This document shows positions 1 through 8,185 of a stretch of DNA of 64,000 nucleotides, one piece after another; position 1 is the stretch's first letter; every line of letters begins with the position of its first letter. A program made the translations under genes and the position numbers. The notes under the pieces are model-generated. The model was not told the origin of the DNA. It searched no databases and saw only the letters and a program-made list of their open reading frames with translations. The DNA lies in the NCBI GenBank assembly GCA_965178125.1, contig CBCXTV010000005.1, forward strand, positions 1 to 64,000, written 5' to 3'. Origin of the DNA: Bilabrum cf. latius. Taxonomy: Eukaryota; Bigyra: Bicosoecida; Bigyra; Bicosoecida.

Positions 1-114
1 AAACGACCGTGCTCCTCCGACGTCGCGCTCACCTCGGCGCAAGGATGACTCACTCGCGCTCTTCCTTCCGGAGCGCCCTCACAGTACGACGGACCCATTC
101 GGGAAGCTCCCGCG

Positions 115-1453
115 TCACGCTGGCATCGTGAGGAGGAACCTTTCCGCATTCTGGAGAAGCTCCATGGCCCGCTTGATGTCATCCAAGGCCTCGTCACGCG
201 AAGGACTCTGACGCACGGCGTTGCTGCAGGAGGCGGCGCCTCCTGCAGGAGGCTCGTCGCGTGCGGGAGCACGAGCGTCGTTGTCGCCGTCACCGGTATT
301 CGCGCAAGCTTTTGGCACCCAACGCTTCGCTTCACCCGCAGAGGAACGGACATCATGGAGACTCCAGCCACGCGCAACCAGGCACTTCGCGCACCAGTCC
401 TCAGGGAAGAGGGAAGAAATAGCGCAGGTTCTCCTTCTTCCGGCGGATCTGGGGAAATCGGTACGCCGGATACTCGTTTTTGCAGTTCTTGCACCACACC
501 CACCACGGCGTCGCGTTGTCGAACTTGTCGCAACACACCCGGCAAACTGGTTGGATCCAGTCCTTCCACTTCTTGAAGTACGCCGACCGGGGCTTGCAGC
601 ACTGGCACGCGTTGCAAGTCCATGTCGCCTCCTCCGCCGGCTCCGGCGCGACCTGCCGCGGCACGTACGTCTCCCCCCATGACGACTTCGCAGGGGTCTC
701 CCATGGATCCCAGCTATCAGCGCCAGAGACCGCCCCGGCAGTGTGCGCAAGATTCACACGCTGCGATGACAATGCCTCTGCCACGCCGCCACCCGCCTTC
801 CAAGCGGCTGCGTCGGTCCATACGTCGTCATTACCTCCGGGCACCACAGCACGTCCACCGCCGCGAGCATCCTCCTCCTCCGTCTTCTTGCCGCCGTCGT
901 CTTCGGCGTCCTCCTTCGGCGCTGCCTTGCCGCTCTCCTCTCCGAGCATCCCCGTGGACGCCGCCTCCGCGCCGCCGCTTTCAATGTGGGGGCCGCCCGC
1001 AACATCGACGCTTGCCGCCGCGCCGGCGTGCTCCGCCGGGGCGTCGACCTCGCGCGCCAACATGCCGCCCTCGTTTCCCATATTACCGGCGCCTCGACGC
1101 CCACGAAGATTGCGTCCGTCTCCCAAGGAAACAGCAATGCTCTCGGACGGTTTCTCCTCAGACATCATCGGCAAAGAGACTCGGAGAATGCCGTTCCCGC
1201 AGAGTGCGCTGCTGACTGCCGAAGCCGAAAGAGGACCCGCAGAGAAGGAATCTCGCACATGCTCCCAGGAAAAGCAACTCCCCGCCCATTCCGAATGCAA
1301 GAACGGACTCCCGCCCTTTCCGAGATCGAGAGCGCATCGCGGGCGCATTTCCCGACTCGCGATCGGCCTCGGAAACCGAACACGAATCGGTAGGAGACGT
1401 GCGCCCGCGTTTGAAGAATATGCGGAGAAATACGAAGCCAAGGACACGAGCAT
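115..1453 (-). pseudogene. Cysteine-rich (four CxxC) protein, frameshifted copy Z1
   Basis: First of three copies of the module Z gene. The N-terminal 340 or so residues read openly from 1453 to about 407. A 7-base insertion (AAGAGGG-like duplication near 399-410) then shifts the frame, so this ORF stops at 401 just after the motif RYFF. The rest of the gene, including the last CxxC pair (WCAKC) and the C-terminal helix, continues in another frame to 115. The intact copies at 20880-22211 and 48690-50021 lack the insertion. Function unknown. It is either a true broken copy or an assembly error; the insertion looks like a short tandem duplication. Confidence 0.7.
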
Positions 1454-1949
1454 CTCCCGGGCACCTTTCCCGACTCGCAGCCGGTCTCAGAGACGACCAC
1501 GAATCGGCACGACAAGTGCGCCCGATTTCGTCCCCCGAAAAAGGACACAACTAGGACCCCGCGGAGATCCGCATCTGCTCCTCACGCGCGGAACGTGTTT
1601 CGGTACGCAAAAAGCGGTCACATGGGAGGCCCGGAAAGCGTCCGGAAAACGGTTCCCTTGCGTCACTCCTCCTGCGCGCCAGAAATCACACGACTTTTCG
1701 GTGACCGAAACAGGGCCCAAAAAACCAAAGATTTGCCCCTTCATGCCCGAAGACACAGCGTCACCGCCAAGCTGCCATCGCGGAGAAAATAAACCAGGTG
1801 GTGATGGAAAGTTACGTTACGGTGGAGCTCAGTGTCATTTGTGTGTTCAACAGTGTGTATGATGCCGCTTCGTCTGGATGTCCGAGTCCGGATTTCACCC
1901 GGGGTATGGCCTATTGTGTGGTCACGTTCGCGTAGCTTTCACGTGTCAA

Positions 1950-2092
1950 CAACGCGGAGGCTGCGAAAAGAACCATGCTCACGAACCGTGCTCCACCGTA
2001 GCTTGATCACAACGCGGAGGCTGCGAAAAGAACCATGCTCCACCATAGCTTTCCAACAACGCGGAGGCTGCGAACGAACCGTGCACCACTGA
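1950..2092. repeat. Three direct repeats of an 18-bp GC-rich core
   Basis: The core CAACGCGGAGGCTGCGAA begins at 1950, 2010 and 2057. The first two are followed by AAGAACCATGCTC, giving a 60-bp period; the third is shorter and diverged. Shorter repeats of CGCTCAGGTC follow at about 2170-2225. They lie in the gap between the Z gene and the 3' end of the 283-aa gene. No gene was seen in 1861-2281. Confidence 0.8.
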
Positions 2093-2281
2093 CCACCGTA
2101 CAGCCCAAAAAGTACAAGTTTTCTTGAACCCCAGGAGCAACATACGCGGGATACTGTCGACCGCCCGTTCGCTCAGGTCACACGCGACAGCAAGCCGAAC
2201 GCTCAGGTCGCACGCTCAGGCCACACGCGGAAGCAGCGCCACGCAAGAGGCCAGGTTGAGAGGGAAAACCGTCACGCAAGC

Positions 2282-3133
2282 TCAACGCGGAGACCAAGAA
2301 TCGTCATCGCTCCAAGCCTCGCGTCCAGACAGACGAACAAGCCCGCGCCATGCCTCATCGTAAAGATCCCTCTCGAAAACCCTGTGCTGCTTCATCGTTC
2401 CCAATGTCAGAATTTTCTCCGCAGTACAACGCTGCCCCTTCCGCTCCCCGGTCTCTACAATGAGATCCAACTGCATGCGAAGTCTTCCCGAGATCTTCTT
2501 CTTGTTCGCCGCGTTCATGATCGACGTCTTCGGCGCCGCGTCCCGCGCCTTCTCGCGACAAGCACGACAAGAAATCGCACCCCTGCCGCACGGAGAATCA
2601 TCGGCATAAAGCGTACGCTGCACGCGACGCACGAGACGATCACGCATACGATGATTCAGGTCCGCCATGACACGATTGCAGCCGCAGGAAGAGCATACAA
2701 ACTCCGCGAGGTCGAAAGCCTTAGAGTCCGACCAAACGACGCACTGTGTGTCCCGGGGTGCCTCACTGCCGAGCGCTGTTATGAGCACCGCCGGATGGGC
2801 CGGCGACTTAGGAAGAAGTCGCGAACCGGGAGGAAACACGCGAGGCCGCTTGAAACCGACATCTCCGGCAAGAGGCGCAAGCATCATCTCCACCTCGCCC
2901 TCCGGGGCGTGCTCGGAGGTCGACGCGGCAACCACGGCCACATACGGTGCATCGGCGATACCGACGTAGGCCATCAAGCAACGCACCCACCTTCGGCCCG
3001 CGAGCGTACACGGCGCGACTACCGGAAGCAGAGGCTTCTGAGACCAAGAAATGTCTCGTCGGCGCGCGACGCGGCGACGTAAAAGCAAACGACCCGCCGG
3101 GTCCCAACCGCGGCACTGCGGAGACACACACAC
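2282..3133 (-). CDS. 283-aa CxxC protein of unknown function (module R, copy A)
   Basis: Function not recognised. The protein has an arginine-rich N-terminus (residues 19-27, RRRVARRRD). A hydrophobic stretch around residues 54-70 (MAYVGIADAPYVAVVAA) follows. C147/C150/C152 and C189/C192 could together bind one zinc ion. The C-terminal half is basic and probably helical, with KKK at 211-213. Met54 is an alternative start. The gene lies 245 bp downstream of the Rep-like gene on the same strand and is duplicated with it, so the two probably belong to one element. A hairpin (3123-3174) covers the annotated start. The sister copy at 23047 differs by only three residues and no indels, which supports a real ORF. 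An accessory or structural role for the Rep-bearing element is possible but unproven. Confidence 0.6.
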   Translation of the reverse strand: MCVSPQCRGWDPAGRLLLRRRVARRRDISWSQKPLLPVVAPCTLAGRRWVRCLMAYVGIADAPYVAVVAASTSEHAPEGEVEMMLAPLAGDVGFKRPRVFPPGSRLLPKSPAHPAVLITALGSEAPRDTQCVVWSDSKAFDLAEFVCSSCGCNRVMADLNHRMRDRLVRRVQRTLYADDSPCGRGAISCRACREKARDAAPKTSIMNAANKKKISGRLRMQLDLIVETGERKGQRCTAEKILTLGTMKQHRVFERDLYDEAWRGLVRLSGREAWSDDDSWSPR

Positions 3134-3174
3134 ACTTGCAACCCATCAGGCTGGGTGCCACGTGTGTGTGTGTC
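3123..3174. other. Hairpin with 13-bp CA/GT arms at the start of the 283-aa gene
   Basis: GACACACACACAC (3123-3135) pairs perfectly with GTGTGTGTGTGTC (3162-3174). An inner ACCCA/TGGGT pair lies at 3141-3145 and 3152-3156. It sits between the Rep-like stop codon (3379) and the body of the 283-aa ORF and overlaps that ORF's first codons. It could end the Rep transcript or affect translation of the next ORF; simple-sequence origin is also possible. Confidence 0.6.
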
Positions 3175-3378
3175 AGGCAAGCTCCCAATACTAGGCAAGC
3201 ACTCCCCCGGACGAACGCGACGGACCACATGAAACTTGCGGAATGCCCCCATGTAGAGACCACATCCTTTTTGCACACGAAACGCATTGAGGACATTAGA
3301 CCTTCAGGAGCACCGAAGCGGCTGCCGCTGCGGCTCCGGCGCTCGTGTGAACCGGACTGAAAACCTCAGCGGCCGGCG

Positions 3379-5883
3379 TCAGCTCTTCTGCACATCCGTG
3401 AGAGACAACAAGTCCTCGTCGAAGTAGAGCCGATCTTTCACCTCCACTTTCGTACAGTTGTTGTCAAGCCACTCGCGGTCCACCGACTCCGTCACGTCAG
3501 AGCCCCACGAATTCGTGCAGATGATCAGGGCGATACCGTGGAGCCACACAGAGTATGCGAGGCTGTTCGTCTTGCTCTGGCCGAGCAGGGAGGGGTCAAG
3601 GCCAGCCTGAAAGACCTGTTTGTTGTTGACGACCCACAGGGCATTTGCCTCGTCGAACACAATGGCCACATGCCGACTTCGATCGAAGCCACGGAGCGGA
3701 GGTTCCACACTGCCCTGACAGTTCACAACAAGAGTCCTTTCGCTCCCGAAGAGATTCCGCGCGTACACTGTCTTCCCGAACCGGGAGTCCCCCACCAAGA
3801 CAAGGAACTTGAAGCGCATGTGCGCGAACCACTCCTGACGATAGCTCTCGCGCCACTTCTCGACTTCGGGCACCACCTTAAAGGGGCGGAGCTTCGTCAC
3901 TACGTGCACCGCGGCCTGCGCGCACACCTCTCTCCTCTCCGCGGCATTCTGTATGTGGAAGTCGATGGCGCGCACTAAGCTCTCGGCGTCCCGACACCGA
4001 TACGCCACGAGTTCCCTTCTCGCGACGTCCGGATCCATTTTGAAGCGTGCGAACAACGCGTGCACGAACTTACCATTGACGACGAAATCGCGTCCGGCTC
4101 GGTAGTTCGTGGCGCAAAGCAGCGCACCGACTTTGGGAGCTTGACAATAATAGTGTAACTCCGACGCGCCACGTTCCTGCGCTTTCGCTGACCGCCCGGA
4201 GCCGTACACGACATTCGGCCTGCTGCCGGCCCACATGAAATCCTCCGCCACGCGACAACGATGCGACTTCTCGGAATCCGTCATGCATACGTGGAAGTGC
4301 ACCAGGTTTGCGGCGTGCTTGCGGTGCAGGGAGAGCTCCATTTTCATGGACAGCTGAGGCCACATCATCCGCCGCGCGATGTCCTGCGCCCATGCCTTGA
4401 AGGTGGCCCAAAGCTCCACATAGAACGGAGACGCGAGAACCAATCGCCTCAGGACGCCCCTTGCCACGGATGCCGACATGATGTCGCGCACAGGCTCCTT
4501 TTCGACACCCCAGCGACCGTGAAAGGTAAGCATCACGGCCCTTCCCCGCCTCGTGTTCTTGTCGGACGCAGGCACAATCTCGCCCACGGGCACTGAATGC
4601 GATCCCGGATTCCTCACAACTTCGTCCCGCTGCCGCGCAAGCTCTGGGAAGAGCTCCTCGAAACGAAGCTGGCAAGGAGTGTCCTCCGCCCCCGCAGCCC
4701 AGTCTTTCAAGATGCACATGCGGTCACCGGGTACATTGCGAAGCGCCTCCCTGATGAGGCACCGCTTCCGCTGGTGTGACACCGACGCCGGAAACGCCAA
4801 CTTGAAATCGTCAGGGAAAACCCGCAGGAGACGATAGATGACACTATCACTCGGACGAGTCGAAGGCCTTCCAGTCGAGCGCTGCGGCCCAGACGCTCCG
4901 GCCGCGGCACGAGCCGCGGGCGGAGGTCCGGGATGAGCCGCAAGACTCGGTGCTGCATCGCCCTCAGCAGGGTCGCACTTCTGCCGAAGACGCCGCCTCT
5001 TCACGGGGGGCACGAAATCGGGAAGCATGAGCATCTGCGGTCGCCCCCTCGCATCGGGCGCAGAATCCTCGATGGGCGGAACCCCACGGGAACCTTGACT
5101 ACTCCGCAGAAGCTGCACCGGCAAAAGTACTTCCTCTGACGGGGGTTCCAAATTGATGACACCCGCGGCGAGCGCTTCGGAGGCAGCAACGAGGCCAGGA
5201 ATGTCGCCCTCAACGCTGAGGCCCTCATAAAGGACTCGTTCACCCACTACGCCGATCTGCCACTGACCGCTCGACTTGCCGTGGGACAACAAGCAGGCTC
5301 CCGGATCGCCCTCGCATTCTGCCTCGCATGCGACCTCGCATGAGGCCTCAATCATTTCGAGACTGGCGTCGAAGTCGTTCTCCGCATCGTCAAAGCCAAA
5401 ACTCGGGACAGCGGCCGCGCGCGCTGCAGCCACCGAATTGGAGACACCGAGGCCACACGAGCACGTTGAGGACGCCTCGGACACCCCTAACAAAGCAGAG
5501 GTCGCCGTCGTGGACGCTTCTGACTCCTGGCTTGTGGGGAGGCCATCGCACGGCACGCAGCTCGCGGAAACCCACGCGGGATCCCAGGAGCAGGATGCGA
5601 CTCGGGACTTCAGCGACTCGGCAACAGACAAACTCATCGTTTCGCCCTTGAACGGAGCCGACATTATTTGCGCAAATAATCTTCGACGAATCGCGGAATG
5701 CCTCAAGATAGAACACTTGCCTCCGACACGCAATGCCCAGAATCCTTGCTGTTCGAAACACCGAAACTGCTGACACGGGACACACATGAGCACCGAGGCA
5801 GCTGAGTCTGCAGCTCGTGCCGCCCTGGGCGAGGTAGTACCGCTTCCGAGGGAAGGATTCTCGAAGCCAACGAAGGAAAGCAT
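3379..5883 (-). CDS. Rep-like protein: HUH endonuclease motifs plus superfamily 3 helicase (copy A, intact)
   Basis: This protein resembles a rolling-circle replication initiator of the kind found in CRESS-DNA elements. Numbering from Met1 at 5883: candidate motif I is AVMLTFHGRWG (449-459), motif II is LVHFHVC with the HxH pair at 529/531, and motif III is YYCQAPK (578-584). The helicase part shows Walker A GDSRFGKT (698-705), Walker B VAIVFDEAN (739-747) and motif C ALIICTNSW (785-793, Asn791). By family analogy it would nick a stem-loop origin and unwind DNA. The first 340 residues are low-complexity and acidic, far longer than a typical 300-400-aa Rep, and spacing between motifs I and II is wider than usual. 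Met74 (ATG at 5664-5662, MSAPFKG) is the likelier start because a palindrome abuts it. Iterons and a stem-loop lie upstream. The specific lineage is not assigned. Confidence 0.8.
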   Translation of the reverse strand: MLSFVGFENPSLGSGTTSPRAARAADSAASVLMCVPCQQFRCFEQQGFWALRVGGKCSILRHSAIRRRLFAQIMSAPFKGETMSLSVAESLKSRVASCSWDPAWVSASCVPCDGLPTSQESEASTTATSALLGVSEASSTCSCGLGVSNSVAAARAAAVPSFGFDDAENDFDASLEMIEASCEVACEAECEGDPGACLLSHGKSSGQWQIGVVGERVLYEGLSVEGDIPGLVAASEALAAGVINLEPPSEEVLLPVQLLRSSQGSRGVPPIEDSAPDARGRPQMLMLPDFVPPVKRRRLRQKCDPAEGDAAPSLAAHPGPPPAARAAAGASGPQRSTGRPSTRPSDSVIYRLLRVFPDDFKLAFPASVSHQRKRCLIREALRNVPGDRMCILKDWAAGAEDTPCQLRFEELFPELARQRDEVVRNPGSHSVPVGEIVPASDKNTRRGRAVMLTFHGRWGVEKEPVRDIMSASVARGVLRRLVLASPFYVELWATFKAWAQDIARRMMWPQLSMKMELSLHRKHAANLVHFHVCMTDSEKSHRCRVAEDFMWAGSRPNVVYGSGRSAKAQERGASELHYYCQAPKVGALLCATNYRAGRDFVVNGKFVHALFARFKMDPDVARRELVAYRCRDAESLVRAIDFHIQNAAERREVCAQAAVHVVTKLRPFKVVPEVEKWRESYRQEWFAHMRFKFLVLVGDSRFGKTVYARNLFGSERTLVVNCQGSVEPPLRGFDRSRHVAIVFDEANALWVVNNKQVFQAGLDPSLLGQSKTNSLAYSVWLHGIALIICTNSWGSDVTESVDREWLDNNCTKVEVKDRLYFDEDLLSLTDVQKS
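5663..5680. promoter_or_regulatory. Perfect 18-bp AT-rich palindrome overlapping the likely Rep start codon
   Basis: ATTATTTGCGCAAATAAT reads the same on both strands and is AT-rich in a GC-rich context. On the minus strand its last AT forms the first two bases of the ATG for MSAPFKG. It is conserved in the second copy (26431-26448). It could be an operator or core promoter for an autoregulated Rep gene; that function is inferred. Confidence 0.6.
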
Positions 5884-6171
5884 GGCGTTGCAATTAGCAC
5901 GATCACAAACGCACTTCGGAGCCTGCCAGAGAGGATGACCGACCGACCGCCTTCTCGAACATCAGAAACCGGCGAATACCACATGAGGCACGACGTTCGA
6001 GGGCATCCGAACCTGCGACATACGCCAAAAAGGCCTCGCCGACAACCTGAAATGCACGCGAAATCGACAACCGAACGCCCAAAATCAGCCATCGGAACCC
6101 CCCTCGAGGCAGCGCCTTCGGAGACATTTTCGGCCAGCGAAAAAAATGCGAAACACGACTGGAGGAGGCGA

Positions 6172-6417
6172 GGTAGTGCTCGGTAGTGCTCGTTTCGCGC
6201 GGTTTTTACATAAAAAAATGCCGTTTTTCTGGAAAAAAAAGCTCAAAAACCCCCAGTTTTTGACACGTAGTGCTCCGATTTTCCTGTAAAATGCAGGATT
6301 TTTTCACGGTAGTGCTCCCCTTTTTTCCGCTTTCCCCGACGCCAGGGACCGAGGTAGTGCGATTTTCGGGGGAAGGATTCTTAGTACCTTAGAGGGTACC
6401 CCCCAGGATCGCACTAC
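6172..6417. other. Putative replication origin: GGTAGTGC iterons and a 64-bp stem-loop (copy A)
   Basis: The repeat GGTAGTGCTC, with minor variation, occurs in one orientation at 6172, 6182, 6266 (CGTAGTGCTC) and 6308. The same octamer GGTAGTGC (6353) opens a stem-loop whose arms GTAGTGCGAT (6354-6363) and ATCGCACTAC (6408-6417) pair perfectly. Inside the loop, GTACC (6384-6388) and GGTAC (6395-6399) form a second hairpin. The array lies 300-750 bp upstream of the Rep-like start. Iterons beside a stem-loop upstream of Rep is the standard layout of rolling-circle origins. The loop has TTAGTACC, but no clear match to the circovirus/geminivirus nonanucleotide, so the nick site is unknown. Poly-A and poly-T tracts (6210-6330) lie between the iterons. 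Confidence 0.6.
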
Positions 6418-6839
6418 GTGGGTTTGGGGGGTCTCCTTTCCTCTTATTTTCGCGTGCACTTTTCTGCGACTGCCCCCCGGACCTTCCGAGCATATCTGCT
6501 CGCTCTGATTCTACGGGGGGGCGGGGGTAATCAAGGATTAATGCCAAATTTGTCTTCCTTTCGTGCCCCTCCCGTTTTTCAAAGTTGTGCATGTCGAGTC
6601 TGCCCCTCCCGTGCTCTTGACGACGGTGCTCGCGGACTGAGTGATTTCTGCCAGCACGTCCCGTGTATGCTGTCCGAGTGCGCGACTCCGCTGGGCAGCC
6701 GCATCCGCTGCTTTGTGCTGCTCGGGCTATCTGTGTCCGTCAAGACTGCGCTGTACTTGACGCTCTGCCCTCTTGCGATGGCTTCTGTGACGCGGGGTCT
6801 ATCTGTAATCCTCGGTTCTCTGAACACGGGAAGCGCTTC

Positions 6840-7544
6840 TCACAAGGTCGACTTCGCCTGGCTCGTTGAGGAGTTGGCGGAGCTGCGTGCTGCGATCTCT
6901 TCTTTTTGCACCAACTGCAAGATCTTCCTGTCTAGCACGATTTGGGCGAGCTCGTCGTCTGTGAGTTTTTTGGCGTTCTTCATGGTGCGCCTTTTCTGCC
7001 GGATGGTTTTGCGGATGGCCTTCGTTTTAGCCCGCTGCTCGAGCTTGAGAGCCTTGCGCTCCTCGGTAAGGCGTGTGATCGCTGCCGTCCACTTGTCGAC
7101 GAACAAGGGTGTGTCGCCAGGTTCGTCCGTCTTGGCGGTCTTCTCTAGCGCTTCCATGTGTCCGTCTTTCGGGCAGGGCTCCTCGAAGAACTGCTGCGCA
7201 TGATCTGGTTTCTGTGATCCTGCCTCCGTCGCTTCGGGTGGCGCCGCTGCATCCGCATCTTTAGGGGAGTCGAGCCGCATTGCGTCCTCCGGTTCTGCGT
7301 CGCTCGCCATGGGGTGTGCAGTGAGTTTGCTTCCTGAGCGGGCTGCTTTTCTGTGCGAAGCTTCTGGCAGTTGCTGTATTCCTGGGCCCAAAAAAAACTC
7401 AGCGAGAAGTGCTTTCACATGGAGGTGGTGCGGTAAGAAGTGCGCGGGTCCTTGTAGACTGAAGTGCTTCCTGCGCAGAATGGGAGAAGTTCCACTGCGG
7501 GGTCTCTCAGACGCGTCTGCATGAGGAGGTGGGGGGTGCGTCAT
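6840..7544 (-). CDS. Small acidic-basic coiled-coil protein (copy A)
   Basis: Function not recognised. The likely start is Met79 (ATG at 7310, MASDAEPEDAMRLD), giving about 156 residues, because the preceding residues are Pro/His/Arg-rich and look untranslated. From there an acidic, Ala/Pro-rich N-terminus is followed by a strongly basic helical stretch (TEERKALKLEQRAKTKAIRK and onward), a DDELAQIVLDRKILQLVQKEE heptad-like segment and a Ser-rich tail. This suggests a nucleic-acid-binding coiled coil. It lies between the Rep-like gene and the glycosyltransferase gene on the same strand. The sister copy is frameshifted, and a diverged fragment of its 3' end recurs in every T module. The 641 bp between 7545 and 8185 hold no recognised feature. 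Confidence 0.5.
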   Translation of the reverse strand: MTHPPPPHADASERPRSGTSPILRRKHFSLQGPAHFLPHHLHVKALLAEFFLGPGIQQLPEASHRKAARSGSKLTAHPMASDAEPEDAMRLDSPKDADAAAPPEATEAGSQKPDHAQQFFEEPCPKDGHMEALEKTAKTDEPGDTPLFVDKWTAAITRLTEERKALKLEQRAKTKAIRKTIRQKRRTMKNAKKLTDDELAQIVLDRKILQLVQKEEIAARSSANSSTSQAKSTL

Positions 7545-8185
7545 GGTTGCATGCGAGAAGGTGAGCTTCGAGGCGGCGCCTGGGAAAGCCTTTCTGGGTC
7601 GTCTGGATGCTGCGAAATTTGCGAAAAAGGGGTCCCAATTTTGGGCCCGTTTTCGGTGACAATTTCAAGCCTCCCGCATCGTGTTTTCCTCTTGTGTACC
7701 CCTTTTTGGGCTCAAAACTGGTCCCGGAAAGTGTGACCTCGAAACTGCGTCCTTCGCGGTCCTCCCTTTGGCTTCTGGGGCCTCAGGTGTTTCCCTTTTT
7801 TCTGTGGGCAGCACTCTTTTTTGCGGAAGGGCGTTCCAGATTTTTTTCTGACGATGCCGCTTTAAAAAAGGACTTCTGATGTGGTGCGTGCTGGGTCCTG
7901 TCATCTCCAGACTTCCTCCGAGGATGCACACATGAGCGGGAAGAGGACACACATTGGCAGAAGAACTTCTGGACTTGTGACTCTGAAGAGCTTTGCGACT
8001 TTGGCACTGCGTGCTGCCAGCGTTCATGCACCGAGAGCATGCGGATCTCCACGTGCTATGCGACTTCCGGAGAGAATGGGACCGATGGAACTATGTGACC
8101 CTCCAACTCCGGCGCTCGGCGGCCTTCTGCTGTTGCCTGCGGAGCTTTGTCTCCTCGCAACGCGCTGTTCCGCGGCATTTCGTCG

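Noticed and set aside
480-1862. Long plus-strand ORF (460 aa), also 21238-22557 and 49048-50793
   Set aside because: Antisense to the Z gene; Ser/Pro/Arg composition typical of a GC-rich shadow frame. The third version is extended only because the 54-bp satellite is a multiple of three.
6354-6417. Rho-independent terminator
   Set aside because: The 44-bp loop and absence of a U-tract directly after the stem do not fit; context fits an origin better.
7690-7720. Possible dinoflagellate spliced-leader relic (CCCTTTTTGGGCTCAAAAC)
   Set aside because: Only partial resemblance to the conserved leader 3' part; too short to support.
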